10,756 nt of DNA from Bacillota bacterium (lineage in GTDB: Bacteria > Bacillota > Clostridia > Lachnospirales > Cellulosilyticaceae), in contig JAEZKI010000188.1 of assembly GCA_023415525.1 (NCBI GenBank), positions 1 through 10,756 of the forward strand, written 5' to 3'. This document shows, piece after piece, positions 1 through 7,661 of this stretch. How positions within the stretch are numbered: the stretch's first letter is position 1; every line of letters begins with the position of its first letter. The translations under genes and the position numbers were made by a program. Below the pieces are notes generated by a model. It saw only the letters and a list, made by a program, of their open reading frames with translations. It ran no database searches and was not told the origin of the DNA.

Positions 1-149
1 CCTTTGACTTAGCAGCAAATCTTATTAAGAGAAGTGACTTAAAGGCAGACACAGTTATGGACTCATTAAAAGAAGTTATTCCTGGTTGGGGTGTGTCAGA
101 TGCATTCAATGAAGCCTGGATGGATGAACTTAGAAGTCAAAATAAATAA
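1..149 (+). CDS. Sugar ABC transporter substrate-binding protein, C-terminal end (partial)
   Basis: Only the last 48 codons are in the window, read in the frame starting at base 3 and ending at the TAA at 147-149. The visible peptide (FDLAANLIKRSDLKADTVMD and a tail ending DELRSQNK) is soluble and helix-rich and contains a PGWGVSDAFNEAW segment. This fits the end of a type I periplasmic binding protein of the ribose/galactose class. Too little is left to show this by motif alone; the main support is context, because the next two genes are the ATPase and permease of a ribose-type ABC importer, which normally follow their binding protein. It would capture the sugar outside the membrane. Given the kinase and isomerase downstream, 5-methylthioribose or 5-deoxyribose is the inferred ligand. 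The gene is cut by the window edge, not broken. Confidence 0.6.
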   Translation, partial: FDLAANLIKRSDLKADTVMDSLKEVIPGWGVSDAFNEAWMDELRSQNK

Positions 150-201
150 TTAGTAAAACAACAGATAATATAGTTTTATATACATAACTTCATACAAGTT
201 T

Positions 202-236
202 GTAATAGGAAGGTTTACACTCCACCTTCCTATTAC
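202..236 (+). terminator. 13-bp perfect inverted repeat after the binding-protein gene (leaky terminator or mRNA-stabilising hairpin)
   Basis: The left arm at 202-214 and the right arm at 224-236 are perfect reverse complements, with a 9-nt loop (215-223). Only a short T tract (TTTA, 237-240) follows, so it is a weak intrinsic terminator at best. Hairpins between a binding-protein gene and its ABC partners often stabilise the upstream mRNA or let only part of the transcription through, giving more binding protein than ATPase and permease. That role is inferred. The rest of 150-263 shows no convincing promoter. Confidence 0.6.
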
Positions 237-269
237 TTTACTAGTAAAAATTCAAAATATTGTTTGGCT

Positions 270-275
270 GAGGGA
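270..275 (+). promoter_or_regulatory. Ribosome binding site selecting the ATG at 285
   Basis: GAGGGA lies 9 nt before the ATG at 285. An in-frame TTG at 264 has only AT-rich sequence upstream and no Shine-Dalgarno, so the ATG is preferred and the protein is 507 residues. Confidence 0.7.
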
Positions 276-284
276 TGTGATAGC

Positions 285-1808
285 ATGGAATATAAAAAGC
301 GGACAAAGTTAACGATGAAAGACATATCAATTGAGTTTCCTGGGGTTAAAGCATTATCAAATGTAAATTTTGAAATGGAAAGTGGTAGAATACATGCCCT
401 AATTGGTGCTAATGGAGCAGGAAAATCTACTCTTATGAAGGTGCTATCAGGAGTTAACTCCCATTATAAAGGTGAAGTATTTATTGATGGACAAAAAGTA
501 GAACTACGTTCAACCAAAGAAGCCAAAAACAGAGGAATAGAAATTGTTTATCAAGAGGTGGATACAGCCCTTGTTCCTTATTTAAGTGTGGCAGAAAACA
601 TTATGCTTAATACGCTAGTTAATAGCATGGGAAAGAAACAGTTGGTCAATTGGTCGACAGTGAATACTAGGGCTCAAGAAGTTTTAAAAAGATTTAACTT
701 AAGTATGGATGTGAAAATGCGAGTAAGTGAGCTTTCATTGGCCGAGAAGCAAATGGTACTTATTGCAAGAGCTATGGTAGAGAAATGTAGGTTTCTTATT
801 TTAGATGAGCCGACAGCACCTCTTAGCAATACAGAAACAACAGAATTATTTAGAATCGTAAGGGATTTAGCAACGAATCATGATGTAGGTGTTATTTTTA
901 TATCCCACCGTTTAAACGAGCTTTTTGAAATATGTGAGAGTATAACCATTATGAAGGATGGACAAGTTGTAACAGATATGCCTATAACAAGTGAGCTTAC
1001 AACGAAACAGGTAGTAGAACTCATGCTAGGACGTAAATTTGATGAATCTTATCCTAAAAAGCAGGTGGACATAGGAGAAGTTATGCTGGAGGTAAAGGAT
1101 TTATCAGAGAAAGAAGGAGCTATTAAAAACGTAAGTCTTCATATTAAAAAGGGAGAGATAGTAGGAATATCTGGACTTGTAGGAGCAGGCAAGACAGAGC
1201 TTTGTAAGACATTATTTGGTGCAATGAGACAAAGTAGTGGAGAGATTAAACTTCATGGGAAGGTACTTAAAGTAACTAATCCACATTTAGCAGTAAAGCA
1301 GGGCCTTGCTTTAGTACCCGAGGAAAGAAGAAAAGAAGGGATATTGGTAGGGGATCCTGTATATGCTAATCTTTCTGCCACTTCTCTTAAAAAATATACG
1401 AATAAATTTAGCTTTGTGAATAAACTACGTGAGAAACAAGTTGCACGTCAAATCATTAAAGATTTAGGAATAAAAACACCTTCAGAGCATCAGCTTGTTA
1501 AACTCCTATCCGGGGGCAATCAGCAAAAGGTAGCTGTAGGCAAATGGCTAGTATCAGATGCAGAAGTTTACATATTTGATGAACCTACAAAAGGAGTAGA
1601 TGTAGGAGCCAAACAAGATATCTTTGAACTTATTGGGCGATTAGTTGAAATGGGAAAAGGCGTAATCTATGCTTCTTGTGAATTTAGTGAAATTCTAGGA
1701 ATAGCAGACCGAACCTATGTAATGTATGATGGCCAAATTGTAAAAGAACTTACAGTTTCACAAACCAATGAGCAAGAACTTCTTTATTATTCGACAGGAG
1801 GACATTAA
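285..1808 (+). CDS. Ribose-type sugar ABC importer, ATP-binding protein (RbsA/MglA family)
   Basis: This is a 507-residue duplicated ABC ATPase, the normal size for the RbsA/MglA/XylG class that powers uptake of monosaccharides by a type I binding protein and an RbsC-like permease. The first cassette has a Walker A GANGAGKST at residues 41-49, the signature-like LSLAEKQ and Walker B FLILDEPT. The second has a Walker A-like GLVGAGKT at 297-304, the canonical signature LSGGNQQK at 408-415 and Walker B VYIFDEPTKGVDVG. A degenerate signature in one half and a good one in the other is usual for the family. The stop codon is 2 nt from the permease start, so the two are certainly co-transcribed and probably translationally coupled. 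The substrate cannot be read from the ATPase; the neighbouring MtnK and MtnA suggest 5-methylthioribose or 5-deoxyribose rather than ribose. Confidence 0.93.
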   Translation: MEYKKRTKLTMKDISIEFPGVKALSNVNFEMESGRIHALIGANGAGKSTLMKVLSGVNSHYKGEVFIDGQKVELRSTKEAKNRGIEIVYQEVDTALVPYLSVAENIMLNTLVNSMGKKQLVNWSTVNTRAQEVLKRFNLSMDVKMRVSELSLAEKQMVLIARAMVEKCRFLILDEPTAPLSNTETTELFRIVRDLATNHDVGVIFISHRLNELFEICESITIMKDGQVVTDMPITSELTTKQVVELMLGRKFDESYPKKQVDIGEVMLEVKDLSEKEGAIKNVSLHIKKGEIVGISGLVGAGKTELCKTLFGAMRQSSGEIKLHGKVLKVTNPHLAVKQGLALVPEERRKEGILVGDPVYANLSATSLKKYTNKFSFVNKLREKQVARQIIKDLGIKTPSEHQLVKLLSGGNQQKVAVGKWLVSDAEVYIFDEPTKGVDVGAKQDIFELIGRLVEMGKGVIYASCEFSEILGIADRTYVMYDGQIVKELTVSQTNEQELLYYSTGGH

Positions 1809-1810
1809 AG

Positions 1811-2809
1811 ATGGAAGTTAATTTAAATGAAAAACACCCAAAAAAATCTTTTTCATTTCTGAGCTTTTTAAGTACATGGGGAACGGTGTTGGCAATTGTT
1901 TTACTAGTTTTATTGTTTTCGATATTGATGCCTAAAACCTTTATGACAACAAGTAATATGATTACGATTTTGCGTAGTATTTCTATTGTAACGGTCATAG
2001 CTATTGGGGTAACTATTTCCCTTACTGTTAATGGGTTTGACCTTTCAGTAGGGTCAACAGCTACCTTTTCAGATGCTTTAATTATGACTATGTTTATTTG
2101 GCATGGGATGTCAACCATTCCTTCTCTTTTACTGGCATTAGTTGTAGCCATATCTGTGGCAGTAGTGAATTCTTTACTGATTGTAAAGTTTAAAATACCC
2201 GATACACTGGCAACACTGGCGTCGATGTTTATTTTCCAAGGTGTGGCTATGACTTATGCGGGGGGTGGTTCAGTCTCTCAAAACATGACAAAGCTAGATG
2301 GAACACTGACAACAGGCAAGGTACCAGAGCTTTTCTCAAAGATTGGACAAGCACCATGGATTATTATCATTATGCTAGTTGTTGTAATTGGTGTACATAT
2401 CTTCCTTACTTATACAAAACATGGACGTTATCTTTATACGGTAGGAGGAAATTTAGAAGCAGCTAGACTTTCTGGTATTCCAGTTAATCGTTATAGGGCA
2501 TTAGCCTATTTCTTATCTACACTCTTTGCAGCACTTGGCGGTATTATGATTGCGGCTCGAGTAGGTTCTGCACAAGCTAATGCGGGAGCAGGGTATTTGA
2601 TGCCAGCAGTAGCTGCAGCTTATATTGGTTTTTCCTTTGCAGGAGCAGGGAAACCCAATGCAGTAGGAACCCTGGTAGGTGCCTTATTAGTTGGTTTACT
2701 TGAAAACGGTCTGATTATGCTTTCTGTACCTTATTATTCACTTGATATTGTTAAAGGTATTGTACTGGCAGTTGCTCTAGCAAGTACCTATTTTAGAAAG
2801 CGTAACTAA
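1811..2809 (+). CDS. Ribose-type sugar ABC importer, permease (RbsC family)
   Basis: The 332-residue integral membrane protein starts 8 nt after a good AGGAGGA site lying in the end of the ATPase gene. It has a cytoplasmic lysine-rich N terminus (1-12), then a series of hydrophobic segments (roughly 24-40, 56-72, 84-98, 104-124, 132-150, 182-200, 229-248, 262-278, 284-304, 312-326). Family marks are TVNGFDLSVGS at 72-82, matching the 'G-x-DLSVGS' signature of RbsC/AraH-type permeases, and the EAA-like cytoplasmic loop GGNLEAARLSGIPV at 211-224, which contacts the ATPase. It would form a homodimeric channel with the preceding ATPase. No energy-coupling or export features are seen. Substrate assignment rests only on context, as for its partner. 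A gap of 43 nt to the kinase gene has no terminator, so the importer and the catabolic genes look like one transcript. Confidence 0.93.
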   Translation: MEVNLNEKHPKKSFSFLSFLSTWGTVLAIVLLVLLFSILMPKTFMTTSNMITILRSISIVTVIAIGVTISLTVNGFDLSVGSTATFSDALIMTMFIWHGMSTIPSLLLALVVAISVAVVNSLLIVKFKIPDTLATLASMFIFQGVAMTYAGGGSVSQNMTKLDGTLTTGKVPELFSKIGQAPWIIIIMLVVVIGVHIFLTYTKHGRYLYTVGGNLEAARLSGIPVNRYRALAYFLSTLFAALGGIMIAARVGSAQANAGAGYLMPAVAAAYIGFSFAGAGKPNAVGTLVGALLVGLLENGLIMLSVPYYSLDIVKGIVLAVALASTYFRKRN

Positions 2810-2837
2810 AGAACTACTAAAATATAATTCAAAGAAA

Positions 2838-2843
2838 AAGGAG
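2838..2843 (+). promoter_or_regulatory. Ribosome binding site selecting the ATG at 2853
   Basis: AAGGAG directly abuts an ATG at 2844, which is too close to use it, but lies 9 nt before the in-frame ATG at 2853. The second start also puts the kinase catalytic aspartates at residues 233 and 250, which match the numbering I recall for Bacillus MtnK. Confidence 0.7.
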
Positions 2844-2852
2844 ATGGGGAAG

Positions 2853-4079
2853 ATGTCAAGGTTTACAAGCTACTTTTTAATGAATACAGAAGATGTTAAA
2901 GAGTATGTAAAAGAAAAACTCGATCTTTTTAATAAGGATGCTGTATTAGAGGCTAAAGAGATAGGTGATGGTAATCTCAATTATGTTTTTCGTATATGGG
3001 AGAAAGCTACCGGGAAATCCGTTATAGTGAAGCAGTCTAACGAATCTCTACGTATTTCAGAAGAAATGAAAATATCTACAGATAGAACACGTATCGAGGC
3101 AGAGATATTAAAGACTCAAGCTGAATTAGCAGAAGGTTTTGTACCCCAAGTTTATTTATATGACCCAATCATGTGTACTTGTGCAATGGAGGACTTATCC
3201 GATCATACCATTATGCGTACAGCATTAATGAAACATGAAAGATTTCCACTTTTTGCAGATCACATTTCCACCTTTATGATTAACACATTACTTTTAACAA
3301 CAGATGTTTGTGTAGAACATAAAGAAAAGAAACAAAAAGTAAAGAGCTTCATCAATCCTGAACTATGTGAGATTTCAGAAGAGCTTGTTTATACAGAGCC
3401 TTTTAATGATATTAAGCATAGAAATAATGTGTTCCCTCCTATAGCTGATTTTATTCACAGGGAACTCTATAAGGATACAGCACTTCATTTAGAGGTTGCT
3501 AAATGTAAGTTTGATTTTATGAACAATGCCCAATCTCTTATACATGGGGACCTACATACAGGCTCAATTTTTGTAAAAAAAGATTCTACGAAAGTATTTG
3601 ACCCTGAGTTTGCCTTTTATGGTCCTATGGGTTATGACATTGGAAACGTAGTGGCCAATATGTATTTTGCTTGGTGTAATGGGAATGCCACTATTGAAGA
3701 TGCAGAAGAAAGAGAAGGCTATATAGGCTGGATTGAAGAATGCGTTTCCGATACCATTGACTTGTTTATTGAGAAATACAATAAGGCTTTTGATAGCCAT
3801 GTAAAGGATGTTATGGCCAAAACACCTGGTTTTAAAGAATGGTACTTAAGTACGATTTTAAGAGATACAGCGGCTGTAGCAGGACTAGAAATGATTAGAA
3901 GAATAGTGGGTATGGCAAATGTAAAGGACATTACCACCATAGCAGATCCAGACAAACGTGCACAAGCAGAAAAGATATGTATCCTTACAGCTAAGAAGTT
4001 CATTATGAATCGTGAAGACTATAAATCAGGTAAGGATTTTGTAGATACGTTAAAACAAGTAGCAGCAAAGATACAGTAG
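2853..4079 (+). CDS. mtnK: 5-methylthioribose kinase (MtnK; may also or instead act on 5-deoxyribose)
   Basis: The 408-residue protein has the choline-kinase/aminoglycoside-phosphotransferase fold of MtnK, which uses ATP to phosphorylate C1 of 5-methylthioribose. The catalytic loop LIHGDLHTGSIFV (His231-Gly-Asp233-Leu-His235) and the metal-binding DPEFAFYGPMGYD (Asp250-Pro-Glu252) are the diagnostic MtnK motifs. An N-terminal GDGNLNYVFRI segment with a downstream VIVKQ lysine fits the nucleotide-binding lobe. Length is close to the usual ~400. There is no leader or amphipathic extension, so it is probably cytosolic. It sits between a sugar importer and MtnA, as expected if imported sugar is trapped as the 1-phosphate. 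Genes for the later methionine-salvage steps (mtnW, mtnX, mtnD) are absent from the window. MtnK homologues are also known to serve 5-deoxyribose salvage, so the true substrate (methylthio or deoxy) cannot be decided here. Confidence 0.92.
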   Translation: MSRFTSYFLMNTEDVKEYVKEKLDLFNKDAVLEAKEIGDGNLNYVFRIWEKATGKSVIVKQSNESLRISEEMKISTDRTRIEAEILKTQAELAEGFVPQVYLYDPIMCTCAMEDLSDHTIMRTALMKHERFPLFADHISTFMINTLLLTTDVCVEHKEKKQKVKSFINPELCEISEELVYTEPFNDIKHRNNVFPPIADFIHRELYKDTALHLEVAKCKFDFMNNAQSLIHGDLHTGSIFVKKDSTKVFDPEFAFYGPMGYDIGNVVANMYFAWCNGNATIEDAEEREGYIGWIEECVSDTIDLFIEKYNKAFDSHVKDVMAKTPGFKEWYLSTILRDTAAVAGLEMIRRIVGMANVKDITTIADPDKRAQAEKICILTAKKFIMNREDYKSGKDFVDTLKQVAAKIQ

Positions 4080-4095
4080 AAGGGAGTAACAACTG

Positions 4096-5184
4096 ATGGA
4101 AGAAAAAAATATTATGAGTTATGAGACAGTAAGCTTAGATGATGGGGACAGTGCATTAGTTATTATTGATCAAACCCGTTTGCCTTATGAAACCGACCTA
4201 TTGCATTTACACACACAAAAGGAAATTTGGAATGCTATTTATAAGTTAGAGGTAAGAGGGGCCCCAGCTATTGGTGTGGCTGCAGGTTTTGGTATTTATT
4301 TAGCAGCTAAAGAAATTCAGACAGAGGATTATGAGACTTTTTATAAGGAATTCAAGGCAGCTAAAGAGTATTTAGATTCTGCAAGACCAACAGCTGTTAA
4401 TTTATCCTGGGCACTGAATCGTATGGAGCAGGTAGTGCTTGCTAATAAAGATAAGAGTGTAGCAACAATCAAGGAACTTTTACATAAAGAGTCCGTTACG
4501 ATTAAAGAAGAAGATACATGGGTATGTAAGACAATTGGTGAATATGGATTATCTTTAGTTAAGCCAGGAGATGGGCTTTTAACTCACTGTAATGCCGGAC
4601 AGTTAGCTACTTCAAAATATGGAACAGCTACTGCACCTATGTATCTAGGCCATGAAAAGGGTTATAACTTTAAGGTTTTTGCAGATGAAACAAGACCCCT
4701 TCTTCAAGGCGCTAGATTAACAGCCTTTGAATTACATGAATCTGGTCTAGATGTTACTTTGATTTGTGATAATATGGCGTCAAATGTCATGAAACAAGGC
4801 TGGGTACAAGCTGTATTTGTAGGCTGTGACCGAGTAGCAGCTAATGGGGATACAGCTAATAAGATTGGAACTTCCGGTGTAGGTATTTTAGCGAAGTATT
4901 ATGGTATTCCTATGTATATCTGTGCACCTACTTCTACTATTGATTTGGCATGCAAAACAGGAGATAACATTCATATTGAATTACGTCCAGGAGAAGAGAT
5001 TACAGAGATGTGGTACAAAGAAAGAATGGCACCTAAAGGTGTGAAAACCTATAATCCAAGCTTTGATGTAACAGATCATGATTGTATTACAGCCATTATT
5101 ACGGAGTATGGCATTGCTTATCCTCCTTTTGAAGAATCTCTTAAAGCCATATTTGAAAAAAAGGCAGCTGCTCAAAAGAAATAA
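4096..5184 (+). CDS. mtnA: S-methyl-5-thioribose-1-phosphate isomerase (MtnA)
   Basis: This 362-residue member of the eIF2B-alpha/MtnA family interconverts 5-methylthioribose-1-phosphate and the ribulose-1-phosphate ketose. Diagnostic segments are [12 protein letters not shown] (Arg54 in the phosphate-binding loop), [12 protein letters not shown] with the catalytic Cys165, and [17 protein letters not shown] with Asp245. The Cys-Asp spacing of 80 residues equals the Cys160/Asp240 pair I recall for Bacillus subtilis MtnA. These residues separate true MtnA from the eIF2B regulatory subunits and from ribose-1,5-bisphosphate isomerase. GGGAG lies 9 nt before the ATG, and the gene starts 16 nt after mtnK. 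The C terminus ends in a lysine-rich helix ([10 protein letters not shown]) that does not match the encapsulation-type helices of the neighbouring enzymes, so a cytosolic site is likely. Its product would feed the aldolase encoded next. Confidence 0.94.
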   Translation: MEEKNIMSYETVSLDDGDSALVIIDQTRLPYETDLLHLHTQKEIWNAIYKLEVRGAPAIGVAAGFGIYLAAKEIQTEDYETFYKEFKAAKEYLDSARPTAVNLSWALNRMEQVVLANKDKSVATIKELLHKESVTIKEEDTWVCKTIGEYGLSLVKPGDGLLTHCNAGQLATSKYGTATAPMYLGHEKGYNFKVFADETRPLLQGARLTAFELHESGLDVTLICDNMASNVMKQGWVQAVFVGCDRVAANGDTANKIGTSGVGILAKYYGIPMYICAPTSTIDLACKTGDNIHIELRPGEEITEMWYKERMAPKGVKTYNPSFDVTDHDCITAIITEYGIAYPPFEESLKAIFEKKAAAQKK

Positions 5185-5204
5185 GGCTGAAAGGAGAATA
5201 GTTT

Positions 5205-6146
5205 ATGACAAGCTATAATAATTTTAGATATCCGTCAGATTATGAAGCCAAAAAAGCCATTCTTGAGGTAGGAAAAAGAATGTATAATAGAGGCTTTGTG
5301 GCTTCCAATGATGGAAATATTAGTTGTAAGGTAAGTGATAGTACCCTATGGACTACGCCAACAGGCGTATCCAAGGGATATATGACGCCAGATATGCTTG
5401 TAAAGGTTAACTTAGATGGAAAAGTTCTTATGGGAAAGAGTAGGCCTTCATCAGAGCTGAAGATGCATTTAAGAGTTTATCGAGAAAATGAAGAGGTTAT
5501 GGCAGTTACACATGCCCATCCCCCGATTGCAACCTCTTTTGCTATCGCAGGAATCAGCTTAGACAGAGCTATTTTACCAGAGGCAGTTGTTAACTTAGGC
5601 TCTGTACCTATTGCTCATTATGCCACCCCCGGCTCTGTTGAAGTGCCCAACTCTATTGCCCCCTATTGTAAAACATATAATGCTGTTCTTTTAGCTAATC
5701 ATGGTGCCCTTTCTTGGGGCAAGGATGTATTAGAGGCTTATCATCGTTTAGAGTCCTTAGAATATTACGCAACGGTACTGATGTATACAGGTCGCATCAT
5801 AGGAAATGCTAACGAACTCAGCTGTAAGCAAGTAAGTGAACTCATCGATATTAGAGAAAAGCTAGGTATTACGTCAGGAGGGGTTCCCCCTTGTGCAGTT
5901 GAAGCCAGTAATACACAAGATGTGATAAAGACACAGGGTCCAATATATGCTATGGCTCAGAGTGGAAGAGAAAAAGGTCAGGAAAGTGTAAGTCAACCTA
6001 CATATGTCGATTCAAACTGTGGTTGTTCTATTTCTATAAGGTCAGAGCAACCTACCCAATCGGGTGTAGAAAGCAATAAAAAACAGTTGATTGAAGAGCT
6101 TACAAGACAAATAACCGACAAGGTGTTGGAAAGTTTAAAGAGGTGA
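5205..6146 (+). CDS. Class II aldolase (FucA-like) with C-terminal encapsulation peptide; predicted 5-methylthioribulose-/5-deoxyribulose-1-phosphate aldolase
   Basis: The first ~215 residues are a zinc-dependent class II aldolase of the L-fuculose-1-phosphate aldolase family. Visible residues are Glu84 (PSSELKMHL), zinc ligands His103 and His105 (THAHPP), and His166 (LLANHGAL). The spacings Glu-19-His and His-61-His equal those I recall for E. coli FucA (73/92/94/155). A phosphate-binding SNDGNISCK occurs at 34-42. It would cleave a 5-substituted ribulose-1-phosphate to DHAP and (methylthio)acetaldehyde or acetaldehyde. The protein is 313 residues against ~215-230 for ordinary family members. 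The extra part is a low-complexity polar linker (about 225-288, with a Cys272-Gly-Cys274 pair) ending in an amphipathic helix at 291-313, read as a BMC targeting peptide. MtnB dehydratases share the fold, but the FucA-like Glu placement favours an aldolase. AAGGAG lies 8 nt before the ATG. Confidence 0.85.
   Translation: MTSYNNFRYPSDYEAKKAILEVGKRMYNRGFVASNDGNISCKVSDSTLWTTPTGVSKGYMTPDMLVKVNLDGKVLMGKSRPSSELKMHLRVYRENEEVMAVTHAHPPIATSFAIAGISLDRAILPEAVVNLGSVPIAHYATPGSVEVPNSIAPYCKTYNAVLLANHGALSWGKDVLEAYHRLESLEYYATVLMYTGRIIGNANELSCKQVSELIDIREKLGITSGGVPPCAVEASNTQDVIKTQGPIYAMAQSGREKGQESVSQPTYVDSNCGCSISIRSEQPTQSGVESNKKQLIEELTRQITDKVLESLKR
6075..6143 (+). other. Predicted C-terminal encapsulation peptide of the aldolase
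   Basis: Residues 291-313 form an amphipathic helix after a flexible linker. The core ITDKVLESL (303-311) follows the pattern I-[TV]-x-x-[VI]-L-x-x-[LI], which recurs at the N termini of the aldehyde dehydrogenase and PduL of this cluster. Such helices target cargo to BMC shells. Targeting is inferred from pattern and context. Confidence 0.7.
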
Positions 6147-6150
6147 CAGT

Positions 6151-6216
6151 ATGGAAATCAATGCACAAGACGTTGAGCATATTGTTCAGCAAGTCTTAAA
6201 AACTATATTGCCTACG
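6151..6216 (+). other. Predicted N-terminal encapsulation peptide of the aldehyde dehydrogenase
   Basis: Residues 1-22 form an amphipathic helix followed by a polar, proline-containing linker. The core IVQQVLKTI lies at residues 11-19, the same residues as the matching element in PduL. Confidence 0.8.
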
Positions 6217-7656
6217 CAAGAAGAAGAGTTAACCAATAGACCAGGTATTGTAAAAACCTATAGGCCAGGTCAAGGGAGCGAAGAACTTGCAGGAGCAAAG
6301 GAAGTTATGAGTAACAAAGGAGATTACGGTGTATTTGAGCAGATGGAGGATGCTATTGAAGCAGCCTATGAAGCTCAAAGAATCTACACTCGTAAGTTCC
6401 AACTCAGCGATAGAGAAAGATTGATTCAAAATATACGTAAGGTGACAAAAGAAAATGTTGGTACCTTAGCACAAATGGCAAGAGAGGAAACGGGGCTAGG
6501 TAGGGTAGAGGATAAAGTAGCTAAAAACCTTTTGATTATCAATAAAACCCCTGGAACAGAATGCCTAGATACAAAAGCCCTATCTGGTGAGGCTGGCCTG
6601 ACTATAATAGAGCATGCTCCCTATGGTGTCATAGGAGCGATTACCCCCACAACCAATCCAACCTCTACGATTATTAACAATGTGATATCTATGATAGCGG
6701 GAGGTAATTCTGTTGTATTTAATGTCCATCCTTCTGCTAAGAAGTGTTGTGCCTATACGCTTCAAATGATTAATAAAGCAATTGAAGAAGTAGGAGGTCC
6801 TAAAAACCTAGCCACAATGGTGAAGAATCCGACAATGGATACTGTAAAGGAGCTTAGCAGCCACCCTAAAGTACGATTAATGGTAGGGACAGGGGGAATG
6901 CCAATGGTACGAGCCCTTTTGCAATCAGGGAAAAAGGTAATAGGTGCTGGAGCAGGTAACCCACCTGTTATAGTAGATGAGACAGCGGATATCAAAAGAG
7001 CAGCAGAACAAATCTACATAGGGGCATCCTTTGATAATAATCTACTTTGTCTGGCTGAAAAAGAAGTGTTTGTTGTAGAAAGTGTAGCCACAGATCTTGT
7101 TTATCACATGATTAATGAAGGGGCTTTTCTCCTTACTAAAGCTCAGCTTAGTCAGATTATGGAGCTTGTGCTTACTTATGAGGATACGTCTCAGGGACGA
7201 GAGTATCATGTTAATAAAAAATGGGTAGGACAAGATGCCAGTAAGATGCTAGAGGCTATTGGAATACAAGGGAAAGAAAATTGTAGATTGCTCATTTGTG
7301 AAGTAGAGGCTACTCATCCCTTTGTTTTAATTGAACAATTGATGCCGGTTCTACCTATTGTAAAATGTAAAGATCTAGATGAAGCCATTGCACATGCTAC
7401 TGTTGCTGAACATGGCAATCGTCATACAGCTTCTATGTTTTCAAAGAATATAGAAAATCTTACGCGTTTTGCAAGAGAAATAGAAACCACTATTTTTGTA
7501 AAAAATGCTGCTACCTTAGCTGGAGTAGGCTTCAATGGTGAAGGGCATACAACCATGACCATAGCAGGACCTACAGGTGAAGGGATTACCGATGCCGTAT
7601 CTTTTACAAGACAAAGAAGATGTGCTCTAGCAGATGGGAGCTTCAGAATTATATAG
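6151..7656 (+). CDS. CoA-acylating aldehyde dehydrogenase (EutE/PduP family), BMC-targeted
   Basis: This 501-residue NAD-linked dehydrogenase would convert the aldolase-derived aldehyde and CoA to acyl-CoA and NADH inside the microcompartment. An N-terminal amphipathic helix (1-22) and a linker precede the catalytic domain, giving ~35 residues more than E. coli EutE, as in PduP-type cargo. Family marks are the APYGVIGAITPTTNPTSTII segment (about 152-171), NVHPSAKK, the GTGGMPMVRALLQSGKKVIG cofactor region and the catalytic Cys300 in FDNNLLCLAEKEVF. The late FNGEGHTTMTIAGPTGEG stretch is typical of the BMC clade. The residue before the cysteine is leucine where many relatives I recall have proline. 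The gene starts 4 nt after the aldolase stop, and its ribosome binding site (AAAGAGGTG) overlaps the aldolase 3' end, so translation is probably coupled. Aldehyde specificity (acetaldehyde, methylthioacetaldehyde, other) is not readable. Confidence 0.93.
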   Translation: MEINAQDVEHIVQQVLKTILPTQEEELTNRPGIVKTYRPGQGSEELAGAKEVMSNKGDYGVFEQMEDAIEAAYEAQRIYTRKFQLSDRERLIQNIRKVTKENVGTLAQMAREETGLGRVEDKVAKNLLIINKTPGTECLDTKALSGEAGLTIIEHAPYGVIGAITPTTNPTSTIINNVISMIAGGNSVVFNVHPSAKKCCAYTLQMINKAIEEVGGPKNLATMVKNPTMDTVKELSSHPKVRLMVGTGGMPMVRALLQSGKKVIGAGAGNPPVIVDETADIKRAAEQIYIGASFDNNLLCLAEKEVFVVESVATDLVYHMINEGAFLLTKAQLSQIMELVLTYEDTSQGREYHVNKKWVGQDASKMLEAIGIQGKENCRLLICEVEATHPFVLIEQLMPVLPIVKCKDLDEAIAHATVAEHGNRHTASMFSKNIENLTRFAREIETTIFVKNAATLAGVGFNGEGHTTMTIAGPTGEGITDAVSFTRQRRCALADGSFRII

Positions 7657-7661
7657 AAAAG

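Noticed and set aside
264..284. TTG start adding 7 residues to the ATPase
   Set aside because: There is no Shine-Dalgarno before it, whereas GAGGGA is ideally placed for the ATG at 285.
150..284. SAM-responsive or other riboswitch before the ATPase gene
   Set aside because: Given the methylthioribose theme this was considered, but the stretch is short and shows only the one simple hairpin, with no multi-helix junction or known conserved core.
1750..2151. Reverse-strand open frame of 133 codons over the ATPase/permease junction
   Set aside because: It lies opposite a well-supported permease, has no family resemblance and no plausible ribosome binding site. It is a by-product of the forward gene's composition, as are the shorter reverse frames inside mtnK, mtnA, the aldehyde dehydrogenase and the shell genes.
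5130..5184. Encapsulation peptide at the MtnA C terminus
   Set aside because: The end is a helix ([17 protein letters not shown]), but it lacks the I-[TV]-x-x-[VI]-L-x-x-[LI] pattern and any flexible linker, so it looks like the natural end of the fold.
5205..6146. MtnB (methylthioribulose-1-phosphate dehydratase)
   Set aside because: It has the same fold and the expected position after mtnA, but the glutamate and histidine spacing follows FucA and the downstream enzymes process an aldehyde. Kept only as an alternative.
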